From Paracidovorax anthurii (GTDB taxonomy: Bacteria > Pseudomonadota > Gammaproteobacteria > Burkholderiales > Burkholderiaceae_C): DNA of 64,000 nt. The stretch is from contig NZ_QLTA01000027.1 of NCBI RefSeq assembly GCF_003269065.1, positions 1 through 64,000 of the forward strand. The letters are read 5' to 3'. The translations under genes were made by a program, and so were the position numbers. Below are positions 45,538 to 55,193 of this stretch, one piece after another. Below the pieces are notes generated by a model. That model worked only from the letters and a program-made list of their open reading frames with translations. It was not told where the DNA came from and did not search any database. Positions within the stretch are counted from its first letter, which is position 1. Each line of letters opens with the position of its first letter.

Positions 45538-47880
45538 TCACTCGCCGGGTTTGTGCTTGCGCTGGATTTCCTCCAGCTCCAGCCGCAGCTCCAGCTTGTC
45601 GTTGTCCATGCCGAAGCCCACGGGCTCGCCGGACGATGGCGGCGCCGTCACCGGCACCGGCGGCAGATCGCTGAGCGTGAGATGCGGCGGATCGGTGAGA
45701 TCGATGTCCAGCATGGAGTCGGGCGGTGGCTCTGGAGCCGGGGCCGGCGGAGGGGGCAGCGGCGTGGGCAGCGGCGTGGGCAGCGACTCCCATTCAAGAC
45801 CGGCGGAGAGCGAATCGAGCGAACGCAACTCCTGATCCCTGCCCGCCTCCTTCACGGAAAACGCGCTTGCGGAAGAGGCAGGAAGCGCAGGCTGGGCCGC
45901 CAGCACCTCGTCGCCGGGCACCTCGTCCGGCGTGGTGCGGGAACGCGGCGGCGCGGGGCCGCGTGCGCTTGCGGGCGTGGTCTGGGCGATGGCCAGCAGC
46001 AGCAGCAGATCGTCATAGGCGGCCAGATCGAACTGGGGCGCGTCAGGCACGTCCGACTGGCGGAAGAGATAGCCCTCGATGATGCCCAGCACGGCCGGCG
46101 ACGACCATTCGGCCTCGATCTCCGCCAGAGCCTCCGGAAAGCCCTGCAGCGTGCGACCGCTGCGGTGAAACGCGGAGAACTCGGGCACGAATGCATTGAA
46201 CTGCGCGTGGAACTGATCGCGCAGCTGGTTGAAGTTCTCCACCCGTCCGAGCGTGTGATAGAGCCGCAGCAGTTCCAGGTAGGCAAAGGCGGAGGTGTCG
46301 CCGTGGGCTGCGATGTGCTGCTTGAGCACGGCAATCGCCTGCTCGTGCTCGCCCACCGACACGAAGAATTCGGCCTGCTGCTGGATGTCGAAGAGATCCT
46401 CCGGATGGGCACCGGGCGAGCGGCCCTCCAGCGGCATCGGCGCCGAGGCACGCGGCGCGGCCGGCTTCGGGGGCGGCGGAGCCCGGCGCGTGATGGTCGG
46501 CCCTTCGACCACGATCGCCCCCGAGAGCGAGTCTGCGAACGTCGGGAACGCGGGGCCCGCGGGCATGGGCGCCGTGGCGCGGGCAGGTACCGTCGCCGGC
46601 TCGGCCGGTGGCGGTGCCGGACGGGTGACGGGGGCCGCCGGGCCGGGTGCGCGGGGCGTGACGCGCGAGGCCGGGGGCTGGCTCTGCGGCGCGCTGGCCC
46701 AGTCGTCGGCAGGCTGCGGCTCGACCTGCAGCGCATCGCGCCCGCCGGGGCCCTTCGTCACGACCCCGCCCGGCGCCTGTGGCTGGCTGCTGGCCGCGAC
46801 GGCCTGCGTCCAGGCCGATTCGCCGGCACGGCGCGCGCGGCTCCAGAGCCAGGCGATCGCCGCCAGCAGCACCGCGAGCAGGCCCAGCAGGCCGTAGCCC
46901 AGCCAGGTGGGAAAACTGTCGGCTTCGGCACTCTCCAGACGCTGCCGCAATTCGGCCGCGGCGGCGCGCTCCGATGCGGCACGGGCACGCTCCGTGGCGA
47001 CGCTGGCTTCCAGCTGGCCAGCGCGCGCGGCGGCGCGCTGTATCTCCTCCACGGGGGTGTTGAGGGCCTTCCACAGCGCCGCGGCTTCCGCGCGCTGCTC
47101 GGCCGTGGCGGGAGCAGTGGCCGTGGGCAGCTCGGGAGAGGTGCGCAGCGGCAGCGGCGATTCCAGCCACACGTCGAGGGGTTCCATCACCAGCCGGGCC
47201 CGGTCCGCTGCCGGCGAGGCCGAGGCCACCGGCAAAGCGGGCGCTGGAGCACGGGACACGCGGGCCGCGGCAGCCGATGCGGCCGGGCGCGAACGCACGG
47301 TGCGCGGGGAGGATGGCGCCGCTGAAGACAAGGACAGGGAACCGGAGGCCTCCTGGCCGCCGCCTGCCGCTGCAGGCGCTGGGCGGCGGGGCACGCTGGC
47401 CGCCGGCGCCGCCCCGGCCAACTGGCCGATATCCACCAGGCGCGAAGAGGACGCCGCGGCGGAGTCCGGCAACTGGGAAAGGAAGGTGTAGTGGCGGGTA
47501 ACGCCGCCGCTGCACCCCGCCACGACAGTGGCGGTGACCACGGGTTCGTCCACGGTGATGAAGGCGCGCACGCGCACGCCGGCCCCCCGGCCCGCCGCCG
47601 GCGCCATGGGCTCGACCTGCACCTTGGAGTCCGCGATCGGGGTTTCGCCCGAGACGATGCGCACCCGCACACACGACGAAGCCACATCGCCGCCCGGGTC
47701 GGGCTGCACGTCAAAGACGAGGTCCAGCGGAGCGCCCAGCACGACCGTGCCGTGGCTGGCGCCCAGGGAAAGGGCCGAGGCGCTGCAAGCCATCGCGGAC
47801 AGGCCTGCTCCAAGTATCGCGTTACTTAGCTTCACAATAGTTGCGTTCTTATTCGGACCATTCTTGCACATAACGCCCAT
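45538..47880 (-). CDS. fimV: FimV-like protein
   Basis: This protein of about 780 residues resembles FimV/TspA proteins, which link peptidoglycan to type IV pilus and cell-pole functions. A signal peptide (SNAILGAGLSAMACSASALSLG) leads into a beta-rich periplasmic part (LSLGASHGTVVLGAPLDLVFDV, the FimV N-terminal domain). A coiled-coil (RAAARAGQLEASVATERARAASERAAAAELRQRL) and one transmembrane helix (YGLLGLLAVLLAAIAWLW) follow. The cytoplasmic part is Pro/Ala-rich with a TPR-like segment (AEFFVSVGEHEQAIAVLKQHI). No LysM signature is clear. GGCGGGGGAAAG before the ATG at 47880 supports this start. A family Asp-rich C-terminal motif is weak. The next gene is divergent with only 28 bases between starts. 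Confidence 0.75.
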   Translation of the reverse strand: MGVMCKNGPNKNATIVKLSNAILGAGLSAMACSASALSLGASHGTVVLGAPLDLVFDVQPDPGGDVASSCVRVRIVSGETPIADSKVQVEPMAPAAGRGAGVRVRAFITVDEPVVTATVVAGCSGGVTRHYTFLSQLPDSAAASSSRLVDIGQLAGAAPAASVPRRPAPAAAGGGQEASGSLSLSSAAPSSPRTVRSRPAASAAAARVSRAPAPALPVASASPAADRARLVMEPLDVWLESPLPLRTSPELPTATAPATAEQRAEAAALWKALNTPVEEIQRAAARAGQLEASVATERARAASERAAAAELRQRLESAEADSFPTWLGYGLLGLLAVLLAAIAWLWSRARRAGESAWTQAVAASSQPQAPGGVVTKGPGGRDALQVEPQPADDWASAPQSQPPASRVTPRAPGPAAPVTRPAPPPAEPATVPARATAPMPAGPAFPTFADSLSGAIVVEGPTITRRAPPPPKPAAPRASAPMPLEGRSPGAHPEDLFDIQQQAEFFVSVGEHEQAIAVLKQHIAAHGDTSAFAYLELLRLYHTLGRVENFNQLRDQFHAQFNAFVPEFSAFHRSGRTLQGFPEALAEIEAEWSSPAVLGIIEGYLFRQSDVPDAPQFDLAAYDDLLLLLAIAQTTPASARGPAPPRSRTTPDEVPGDEVLAAQPALPASSASAFSVKEAGRDQELRSLDSLSAGLEWESLPTPLPTPLPPPPAPAPEPPPDSMLDIDLTDPPHLTLSDLPPVPVTAPPSSGEPVGFGMDNDKLELRLELEEIQRKHKPGE

Positions 47881-47908
47881 CTTTCCCCCGCCTCCATAAT
47901 GGCGCTCC

Positions 47909-49429
47909 ATGACCAACCCTTACCCGATCGTAGGCATCATAGGCACGGGCGCCATGGGCCAGGGCATCGCCCAGATGGCAGCACAGGCAGGCAGCCAGGT
48001 TCTTCTCTTCGACAGCCGCCCCGGCGCCGCGGACACGGCACTTCACCATATCCAGCAGCAATGGCAACGCCTTGTAGGCAAGGGGCGCATCACCGATGAA
48101 GAGGCCGGCGAGTTACGCAGCCGCCTGGGCACGATGGCCAGCCTGGGCGATGTCGCCCGATGCAGCCTCATCATAGAAGCGATCGTGGAGCGGCTGGACG
48201 CAAAGCAGGCGCTTTTCGCCGAAATCGAGGCGATCGCCGGCACCGGCACGGTGCTTGCCACCAACACGTCGTCGCTGTCGGTGACGGCGATCGGAGCGGC
48301 GCTGAAGCGCCCCGAGCGCCTCGCGGGGTTCCATTTCTTCAATCCCGTTCCGCTCATGAAAGTGGTGGAAGTCATCGCCGGGCTGAAGACGGACCCGGCC
48401 GTGTGCGACCAGCTGGCGGCCTACGCCCGGAGCATGGGCCACGCTCCGGTGCGCGCCCAGGACACGCCCGGCTTCATCGTCAACCACGCGGGCCGGGGCT
48501 TCGGCACCGAGGCGCTGCGCATCGTGGGCGAGGGCGTGGCCGACTTCGCCACGGTGGACCGCATCCTGCGCGACCAGGCCGGCTTCAAGCTCGGGCCGTT
48601 CGAGCTGATGGACCTGACCGCGCTGGACGTATCCCACCCGGTCATGGAATCTATTTATCACCAGTATTACGAAGAGCCGCGGTATCGGCCCAGCGCCATC
48701 ACCGCGCAGCGGCTCGCGGGCGGATTGCTGGGGCGCAAGACCGGCGAAGGCTTCTACCGCTACGTGGACGGCGTAGCCCAGGTGCCCGCCGAGCCGCCCG
48801 CACCCCGGGTGGACCGGATTCCCCCGGTGTGGGTGTCCTCGCGCGCGGCGCGCCGCCCGGAGGTGTACCAGTTGCTCAAGGACCTGGACGCCCAGATCGA
48901 GACCGGCAGCGCGCCCTCCCCCCAGGCCATCTCGCTCGTGGCGCCGCTGGGCTTCGACATCACCACCGTGGCCGTGGTCGAGCGCCTCGACCCGGCCCGC
49001 ACGGTGGGCATCGACATGCTGATCGAGGACGGGGCCACGCGCCGGCGCGTGCTCGCCACCAACCCGGCCACGCGCGCCGACATCCGCGATGCGGCGCATG
49101 CCCTCTTCGCGCGCGATGGCAAGCCCGTGAGCGTGATCCGCGACAGCGGCGGCTTCGTGACGCAGCGCGTGGTGGCCACCATCACCAACATCGCCAGCGA
49201 CATCTGCCAGCAGGGCATCTGCAGCCCGGCCGACCTGGAAACCGCCGTCACGCTGGGCCTGGGATACCCCATGGGCCCGCTGGCGATGGGCAACCGCTGG
49301 GGGCCCACCAACATCCTCGAAGTGCTCTTCAACCTGCAAACGGTCTATGGCGACCCGCGCTACCGCCCCAGCCCCTGGCTGCGCCGCCGCGGCGCCATCG
49401 GCCTGAGCCTGCTGCAGGAAGAATACTGA
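47909..49429 (+). CDS. 3-hydroxyacyl-CoA dehydrogenase
   Basis: This 506-residue enzyme oxidises 3-hydroxyacyl-CoA with NAD in fatty or aromatic acid degradation (PaaH-like). The NAD motif IVGIIGTGAMGQGIAQMAAQAG starts at residue 7. IIEAIVERLDAKQALFAEIE, LATNTSSLSVTAI, RLAGFHFFNPVPLMKVVEVI with the catalytic His, and DTPGFIVNHAGRGFGTEALRI follow. A second copy of the C-terminal domain is present after residue 400 (RDSGGFVTQRVVATITNIASD), the two-C-terminal-domain layout of PaaH. The ATG lies 28 bases from the divergent fimV start. It is followed by an enoyl-CoA hydratase. Confidence 0.93.
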   Translation: MTNPYPIVGIIGTGAMGQGIAQMAAQAGSQVLLFDSRPGAADTALHHIQQQWQRLVGKGRITDEEAGELRSRLGTMASLGDVARCSLIIEAIVERLDAKQALFAEIEAIAGTGTVLATNTSSLSVTAIGAALKRPERLAGFHFFNPVPLMKVVEVIAGLKTDPAVCDQLAAYARSMGHAPVRAQDTPGFIVNHAGRGFGTEALRIVGEGVADFATVDRILRDQAGFKLGPFELMDLTALDVSHPVMESIYHQYYEEPRYRPSAITAQRLAGGLLGRKTGEGFYRYVDGVAQVPAEPPAPRVDRIPPVWVSSRAARRPEVYQLLKDLDAQIETGSAPSPQAISLVAPLGFDITTVAVVERLDPARTVGIDMLIEDGATRRRVLATNPATRADIRDAAHALFARDGKPVSVIRDSGGFVTQRVVATITNIASDICQQGICSPADLETAVTLGLGYPMGPLAMGNRWGPTNILEVLFNLQTVYGDPRYRPSPWLRRRGAIGLSLLQEEY

Positions 49430-49448
49430 GAACGTGTTCACGATCTGA
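49430..49448 (+). repeat. Dispersed 19-base repeat, copy 2
   Basis: GAACGTGTTCACGATCTGA starts one base after the dehydrogenase stop and is identical to the copy at 20507-20525. Confidence 0.5.
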
Positions 49449-49494
49449 GACCTCGCCACGCCCCACACCCACCCACCACCGCCGCCACCACGCC

Positions 49495-50274
49495 ATGCCC
49501 GCGAGACTCGAAAGCACCAGCCACGGACAGACCCTCCTGCTGACCATCCGCAACCCGGAGATGCGCAACGCGCTCGACCCGGCCATCTATGCGGCCGGGG
49601 TCGAGGCGCTGGGCGTCGCGGAGCGCAATCCGGATGTGCGCACCGTGGTGATCACCGGCGCGGACGGCCATTTCTGCGCGGGCGGCAACCTGCAGCGGCT
49701 GCAGGCGCTGCGCCAGGAAGGCGCGGAGATGCAGGCCCAGGGCGTGGAGGGGCTGCACCAGTGGATCGAGGCCATCCGCACCTATCCCAAGCCGGTGATC
49801 GCCGCCGTGGAGGGCGCGGCGGCGGGCGCGGGCTTCTCGCTGGCGCTGGCCTGCGACCTCGTCGTCGCGGCGCGCAACGCGGCCTTCGTGATGGCCTATG
49901 CGGGCGTCGGGCTCTCGCCGGACGGCGGCGCCACCTGGAGCCTCGCGCACGCCCTGCCGCGCCAGCTCGCCACCGAGCTGCTGCTGTGCGGCGAGCGCAT
50001 CGGCGCGGAGCGGCTGCACGCGCTGGGACTGGTCAACCGCCTGGCGCCACCCGGCGAGGCGCTGGCCGGCGCGCTCGCCCTGGCCGACGTGCTCAATGCC
50101 CGCGCGCCCAATGCGCTCGCGAGCACCAAGGAGCTGCTGGCCGATGCGCCGCAGCGCACGCTGACGGAACAGCTCGCGCAGGAGCGCGGCCAGTTCGTGC
50201 GCAACCTGCAGCATCCGAACGCTGGCGAGGGCATCGCGGCCTTCCTCGAAAAACGCACGCCACGCTACAAATAA
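49495..50274 (+). CDS. Enoyl-CoA hydratase/isomerase-family protein
   Basis: This 259-residue crotonase-fold protein acts on 2-enoyl-CoA. GADGHFCAGGNLQRLQAL holds the first oxyanion residue and the CAGGN signature. AVEGAAAGAGFSLALACDLVVAARNAAFVMAYAGVGLSPDGGATWSLAHAL holds the second oxyanion Gly. The Glu/Glu pair of typical hydratases is not both obvious (GLSPDGG replaces the usual LIPGAG-type Glu site), so it may be an isomerase or PaaG-like enzyme. The start MPARLESTSHG is used. The last codons (CGC TAC AAA TAA) run into a dispersed repeat. Confidence 0.9.
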   Translation: MPARLESTSHGQTLLLTIRNPEMRNALDPAIYAAGVEALGVAERNPDVRTVVITGADGHFCAGGNLQRLQALRQEGAEMQAQGVEGLHQWIEAIRTYPKPVIAAVEGAAAGAGFSLALACDLVVAARNAAFVMAYAGVGLSPDGGATWSLAHALPRQLATELLLCGERIGAERLHALGLVNRLAPPGEALAGALALADVLNARAPNALASTKELLADAPQRTLTEQLAQERGQFVRNLQHPNAGEGIAAFLEKRTPRYK

Positions 50275-50312
50275 GATAGCGAACAATGTAGCGTTTACGG
50301 CGACGTGCGGGC
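50265..50312 (+). repeat. Dispersed ATAGC-type repeat, copy E
   Basis: CTACAAATAAGATAGC, then GAACAATGTAGC, then GTTTACGGCGACGTGCGG. It overlaps the end of the enoyl-CoA hydratase gene, supplying its last codon and stop. Confidence 0.6.
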
Positions 50313-50524
50313 GCTGCAATCCTGAAAAGTGCCGTACGGTGCCTCAATGGCCGCCGCGCGCTAGCCCTGAATGGCCCCGCGCGCCCGGGTGCCGCCGTGC
50401 TCCGGCACCGGGCCCCGCGCCCACCCCGCAGACGCGCACGCGACATGGCTCGGCGCCCGCACGGCCGTGGGCCAGGTCCCGCGCGCGACAATGCCACGGT
50501 CACCAGTCACGCAAAAGACAGACC

Positions 50525-51244
50525 ATGGACGACCCCATTCTTACCATCGAAGAACGAGAGGCGATCAATACCGGTCGCTGGTTTTCCTCCCTTTCCCCCT
50601 CGCTGCGGCACGACATACTCCGATGCGCCTACGTCAAACGCTTCAAGGACGGTGGACTGATCGCCGCCCGCGGCGATCCACCCGAGGAGTGGATCGCGTG
50701 CGCCAAGGGCGCGGTGCGCGTGAGCTCCACGTCGATCTCGGGCAAGCAGATCACGCTGACCTACGTAGAGCCGGGCATCTGGTTCGGCGACGTGTCGATC
50801 TTCGACGGCGACCGGCGCACGCACGATGCCTACGCGCACGGGGACACCACGATCCTCTGCGTGGCCAAGGCCGATTTCCGCAAGATCCTGGCCGTGCACA
50901 CCGAGCTGTACGAAGCCATGCTGCGCCTGCATGCGCGGCGCATCCGGCAGCTGTTCGGGCTGGTGGAGGATCTCAACACCCTGCCGCTGCGCTCGCGGCT
51001 GGCCAAGCAGTTGCTGCACCTCGCGCGCAGCTACGGCATCCCGAGCCTGTCGCACGGCAGCGAGGTGCGCATCGGCCTGCAGCTCGCGCAGGAAGAGCTG
51101 GCTCAGTTGCTGGGCGCCTCCCGCCAGCGCGTGAACCAGGAGCTGAAGGCCATGGAACGCGAGGAGGCCATCCGTATCGAACCGGGCGGCCTCATGGTGC
51201 GCGACCGTGAAGCCCTGATGCGCATCGCCGAAACCGACCACTGA
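50525..51244 (+). CDS. Crp/Fnr-family regulator
   Basis: This 239-residue regulator has an N-terminal cyclic-nucleotide-binding-like beta-roll (RFKDGGLIAARGDPPEEW and PGIWFGDVSIFDGDRRTHDAYA) and a C-terminal helix-turn-helix (LAQEELAQLLGASRQRVNQELKAMEREEAIRI). The cluster cysteines of Fnr are absent. The residues binding cAMP in Crp are not clearly kept (no GELALL-RPRAAT motif), so the ligand is unknown. It sits among acyl-CoA degradation genes on the same strand and is a likely local regulator. The ATG at 50525 (MDDPILTIEEREA) fits; the preceding 210 bases carry the repeat and no gene. Confidence 0.9.
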   Translation: MDDPILTIEEREAINTGRWFSSLSPSLRHDILRCAYVKRFKDGGLIAARGDPPEEWIACAKGAVRVSSTSISGKQITLTYVEPGIWFGDVSIFDGDRRTHDAYAHGDTTILCVAKADFRKILAVHTELYEAMLRLHARRIRQLFGLVEDLNTLPLRSRLAKQLLHLARSYGIPSLSHGSEVRIGLQLAQEELAQLLGASRQRVNQELKAMEREEAIRIEPGGLMVRDREALMRIAETDH

Positions 51245-51283
51245 CCCCTGGCACCGCCCCTCACTCCCCCTGCCACCCCCTCC

Positions 51284-52366
51284 ATGTCCTACGAGCACTT
51301 CATCGGAACCCGTCCCGTCTCCGGGCCGCATGCCTTCGATGCGGAAGCGCTGTCGGCCTGGATGGATGCCCACGTGGAAGGGTTCAGCGGGCCGCTCGCG
51401 GTGGAGATGTTCAAGGGCGGCCAGTCCAACCCCACCTACAAGCTCAATACGCCCGCGCGCAGTTACGTGATGCGCGCCAAGCCCGGGCCGGTGGCGAAGC
51501 TGCTGCCCTCGGCGCACGCGATCGAGCGCGAGTTCCAGGTGATGGGCGGCCTCGCGGGCACCCCGGTGCCCGTGCCGCGCATGCTCGCGCTGTGCGAGGA
51601 CGAATCCGTCATCGGGCGCGCGTTCTACGTCATGGATTTCATGCAGGGCCGCGTGCTGTGGGACCAGGCCCTGCCCGGCATGGAGCCCGGCGAGCGCGCC
51701 GCCCTCTACGACGAGATGAACCGCGTGATCGCGGCGCTGCACACGGTGCCCTTCGCCGCGCGGGGCCTCGCGGGCTACGGCAAGCCGGGCAACTATTTCG
51801 AGCGCCAGATCGGCCGCTGGAGCAAGCAGTACGTGGCCTCCGTCACCCAGCCCATCGAGGCGATGGAGCGGCTCATGGAGTGGCTGCCCGCGCACATGCC
51901 GGCGAGCGCCCGCGACGAGGGTCGCACAGCCATCGTGCATGGCGATTTCCGGCTCGACAACCTCATGTTCCATCCCACCGAGCCGCGCGTGATCGCGGTG
52001 CTCGACTGGGAGCTGTCCACCCTCGGCCACCCGCTCGCGGATTTCAGCTACCACTGCATGGCGTGGCACATCCCGCCCGGCATGTTCCGCGGTATCGGCG
52101 GGCTGGACCACGCGGCGCTGGGCATTCCCTCCGAGGACGAATACATCCGCCGCTACTGCGAGCGCACGGGCTTCGCCACGCCCGAGGCGCTGCGCGCCGA
52201 CTGGAATTTCTACCTCGCCTACAACCTGTTCCGCCTCGCTTCCATCCTGCAGGGCATCGCCAAGCGCGTGGAGGACGGCACGGCCTCCAGCGCCCAGGCC
52301 CGCACCTCGGGCGAAGGCGCGCGGCCGCTGGCCGAGATGGCCTGGGGATTCGCGCAACGCATGTAG
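51284..52366 (+). CDS. APH-type phosphotransferase-family protein (acyl-CoA dehydrogenase-linked)
   Basis: This 360-residue kinase-fold protein resembles the ACAD10/11-type family usually paired with acyl-CoA dehydrogenases. Nucleotide-binding FKGGQSNPTYKL is near residue 45, the catalytic loop is VHGDFRLDNLMF near 220 and the metal-binding Asp is in VLDWELSTLGHPLAD near 240. Such proteins phosphorylate hydroxyacyl-CoA intermediates so they can be dehydrated. The dehydrogenase gene follows 51 bases downstream, which supports the pairing. The start MSYEHFIGTRPV is used. Confidence 0.9.
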   Translation: MSYEHFIGTRPVSGPHAFDAEALSAWMDAHVEGFSGPLAVEMFKGGQSNPTYKLNTPARSYVMRAKPGPVAKLLPSAHAIEREFQVMGGLAGTPVPVPRMLALCEDESVIGRAFYVMDFMQGRVLWDQALPGMEPGERAALYDEMNRVIAALHTVPFAARGLAGYGKPGNYFERQIGRWSKQYVASVTQPIEAMERLMEWLPAHMPASARDEGRTAIVHGDFRLDNLMFHPTEPRVIAVLDWELSTLGHPLADFSYHCMAWHIPPGMFRGIGGLDHAALGIPSEDEYIRRYCERTGFATPEALRADWNFYLAYNLFRLASILQGIAKRVEDGTASSAQARTSGEGARPLAEMAWGFAQRM

Positions 52367-52417
52367 GCGCGGCGGCCCGTGGCCGCCGGGCACCACGATT
52401 TCAAACGGAGAACCGCG

Positions 52418-53692
52418 ATGGATTTCGACTACTCCCCCAAGACCCGGGATCTGCAGGCACGGCTGCTGCGGTTCATGGACCAGCACATCTATCCGGCCGA
52501 GGCCGGATACCAGGCCGAACTGGCCGCCAACACCGCGGCCGGCCGGCGCTGGACGGCGCTCAAGACCATCGAGGACCTCAAGCCCAAGGCGCGCGCGGCG
52601 GGCCTGTGGAACCTGTTCCTGCCGGTGGATTCGGCCGCCGCCTCGGGCTACGAGGGCGCGGGCCTCACCAACCAGGAATACGCCCCCCTGGCGGAGATCA
52701 TGGGCCGCGTGCCCTGGGCCAGCGAGGTGTTCAACTGCTCCGCGCCCGACACCGGCAACATGGAGACCATCGCACGCTACGGCAGCGAGGAGAACAAGGC
52801 GCGCTGGCTGCGGCCGCTGCTGGAGGGCGAGATCCGCTCGGCCTTCGCGATGACCGAGCCCGACGTGGCCTCCAGCGACGCGACCAACATCGCCACGCGC
52901 ATCGAGCGCCAGGGCGACGAATACGTGATCAACGGGCGCAAGTGGTGGATCTCCGGCGCGGCCGACCCGCGCTGCAAGGTGTTCATCACCATGGGCAAGA
53001 CCGACCCGGAGGCGCCCAGGCACTCGCAACAGAGCATGGTCCTGGTGCCCGCCGACACGCCGGGCATCCGCATCCTGCGCCCGCTCAACGTGCTGGGCTA
53101 CGACGATGCGCCGCACGGCCACGTGGAGATGGTGTTCGAGAACGTGCGCGTGCCGGTCAGCAACATGCTGCTGGGCGAGGGGCGCGGCTTCGAGATCGCG
53201 CAGGGCCGGCTCGGGCCCGGGCGCATCCACCACTGCATGCGCCTCATCGGCCTGGCCGAGCGCGCGCTGGAGCTGATGTGCCGCCGCGCCTCCTCGCGCA
53301 CGGCCTTCGGCAAGACCGTGGCGCAGCAGACGGTCACCCAGGAACGCATCGCCGAGGCCCGCTGCAAGATCGACATGGCCCGGCTGCTCACGCTCAAGGC
53401 CGCATGGCTCATGGACGTGGCCGGCAACAAAGTGGCCCGGACCGAGATCGCGATGATCAAGGTGGTGGCGCCCAGCATGGCCTGCCAGGTGATCGACTGG
53501 GCCATGCAGGCGCATGGCGGCGGCGGGATGTGCGACGACTTCCCCCTGGCCTACGCCTATGCCGGCGCGCGCACGCTGCGCTTCGCCGACGGCCCCGACG
53601 AGGTGCACCGCAACGCCATCGCCAAGTGGGAGCTGGGCAAGTACGCGGCCTACGGGCGCGACGCCGAGGTGCCCGTCACCCGGGGCTGCTGA
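52418..53692 (+). CDS. Acyl-CoA dehydrogenase
   Basis: This 424-residue FAD enzyme introduces the 2,3-double bond of acyl-CoA. The flavin and substrate segments include [66 protein letters not shown] and [12 protein letters not shown]. The C-terminal [43 protein letters not shown] contains the usual adenine-binding region. N-terminal length and the ACAD11-like QHIYPAE start fit the APH-linked group. It ends the operon and converges on the PLP-enzyme gene. Confidence 0.94.
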   Translation: MDFDYSPKTRDLQARLLRFMDQHIYPAEAGYQAELAANTAAGRRWTALKTIEDLKPKARAAGLWNLFLPVDSAAASGYEGAGLTNQEYAPLAEIMGRVPWASEVFNCSAPDTGNMETIARYGSEENKARWLRPLLEGEIRSAFAMTEPDVASSDATNIATRIERQGDEYVINGRKWWISGAADPRCKVFITMGKTDPEAPRHSQQSMVLVPADTPGIRILRPLNVLGYDDAPHGHVEMVFENVRVPVSNMLLGEGRGFEIAQGRLGPGRIHHCMRLIGLAERALELMCRRASSRTAFGKTVAQQTVTQERIAEARCKIDMARLLTLKAAWLMDVAGNKVARTEIAMIKVVAPSMACQVIDWAMQAHGGGGMCDDFPLAYAYAGARTLRFADGPDEVHRNAIAKWELGKYAAYGRDAEVPVTRGC

Positions 53693-53732
53693 ACCTTCTG
53701 GCGGGCACCCGCGCTCCCCGCCCTCCCCGTAC

Positions 53733-55052
53733 TCAAGCGCCGCGGGTCTCGGTCCGCAGCGCGTCCACCAGCCGCTGCACCTCCGACTCGCGGGTATAGA
53801 GGGCCGGCTCCACGCGCAGGCACGGGCCCCGGGTCAGGCCCGTGCGCACCACCGTCAGCACGCGGTACTTGTCGCGCAGCAGGGCCGCGAAGGCCCCGGC
53901 ATCGGCGGCCGTGGCATGGCCCCGCACGCGCAGCGAGGTGATGCCGCCGCTCATCCCGGGCTCGTCCGGCGTGAGGATTTGCACGCCCGGCATCCGCCGG
54001 GCCTCGGCCACCCACAGGTCGCGCAGGTGGCGCAGCCGCGCGGCCTTGGCGGGCGTGCCGATCTGGCGGTGCAGCCGCACCGCGGCGGGCAGGGTCAGCG
54101 TGGCCGCGAAATTGACGGTGCCCGTGTGCACGCGCGAGCGGATGTCGTCGGCCGGGTTGTCGCGGTCCCCCAGCTGGGTGTCGATGTCCGCGAGCCGGTC
54201 CTTGCGGATATAGAGAAAGCCGAGCCCGATCGGCGCGCCGATCCACTTGTGCAGGTTGAAGCCGATGAAGTCGATGCCCAGGTCGCGGGGCTCGAAGTCG
54301 ATGTGGCCCCAGGAGTGGGCGGCGTCCAGGATCACATCCACCCCGCGCTGCCGTGCCAGGGCCGCGATCTCGCGCACCGGCAGCACCAGCCCCGTGCGGT
54401 GGCTGACGTGGGTGAGCAGCAGCAGCCGGAGCCGGGGATGCGCCTCCAGGGCCTGGGCATAGGCATCGATCACCGCCTGCCGCGTCGCGGGCTCGGGCAG
54501 GTCGATCCGGACCACCTGCACGCCCCGGCGCCGGGCCAGCGACTCCATCGCGTACTGCATGGAGTCGTAGTCCAGGTCCGCACAAAGCACCGCATCGCCC
54601 GGTGAGAGGCGCTGGTAGTTGCCGATGAGCAGTTGCAGGGCCTCGGTCGCGCCGCGCGTGAGCGCCACCTCCGAGACGTCGAACCCGGCGGCGGCGGCCA
54701 CGGCCTCGCGCGCGGCGCGCCAGTCGGGGCCCATGCGGTTGCGCGCATAGGCGGTGTTCTCGCGGTTGATCCGGGCGGTCCAATGCAGGTATTCGTCCAG
54801 CACGGGCCGTGCCATCGCACCCCAGTAGCCGTTTTCGAGATTGGCCAGATCCCCCCGGTCCACGTCGTAGAGGCCCTGCACGGCCTGCCAGTAGGCGGCG
54901 TCGGCCCCGATGGGGCCGCGCGGCGCGGGCAGCACGGGCCAGCCGGGCTGCGGCGCGGATGCGGAGCCCCCCGAGGCGCCTCCCCAGGCCAGCAAGGGCG
55001 CGGCAGCGGCGGTGCCCAGGAAATGGCGGCGGTGCGCCCCGGAAGACGGCAT
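53733..55052 (-). CDS. Tat-exported class V aminotransferase-like PLP enzyme
   Basis: This 439-residue PLP-dependent enzyme resembles isopenicillin-N epimerase and PvdN-type proteins. The N-terminus has HRRHFLGTAAAAPLLAWGG, a twin-arginine signal, so it should be periplasmic. The core shows ALTRGATEALQLLIGNY, LLTHVSHRTGLVLPV, VDVILDAAHSWGHIDF (Asp binding the cofactor ring) and GFNLHKWIGAPIG with the PLP Lys. The substrate is unknown. It is 141 bases downstream of a penicillin-acylase-family gene on the same strand. The start at 55052 gives the signal; longer frames do not. Confidence 0.88.
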   Translation of the reverse strand: MPSSGAHRRHFLGTAAAAPLLAWGGASGGSASAPQPGWPVLPAPRGPIGADAAYWQAVQGLYDVDRGDLANLENGYWGAMARPVLDEYLHWTARINRENTAYARNRMGPDWRAAREAVAAAAGFDVSEVALTRGATEALQLLIGNYQRLSPGDAVLCADLDYDSMQYAMESLARRRGVQVVRIDLPEPATRQAVIDAYAQALEAHPRLRLLLLTHVSHRTGLVLPVREIAALARQRGVDVILDAAHSWGHIDFEPRDLGIDFIGFNLHKWIGAPIGLGFLYIRKDRLADIDTQLGDRDNPADDIRSRVHTGTVNFAATLTLPAAVRLHRQIGTPAKAARLRHLRDLWVAEARRMPGVQILTPDEPGMSGGITSLRVRGHATAADAGAFAALLRDKYRVLTVVRTGLTRGPCLRVEPALYTRESEVQRLVDALRTETRGA

Positions 55053-55193
55053 GGAGGATTCCTCGCGCTGCGCGGCCGGGACGGACCGGCCCCTGCACAC
55101 CGCGCTGGCGGGTTTATGCCCGCGCCATGTGACAGAACCCGCGCCCCACGCCCGCACAGCGCGCGGCCCTGCCCCGCCCCGGGCTTGCCGGGC

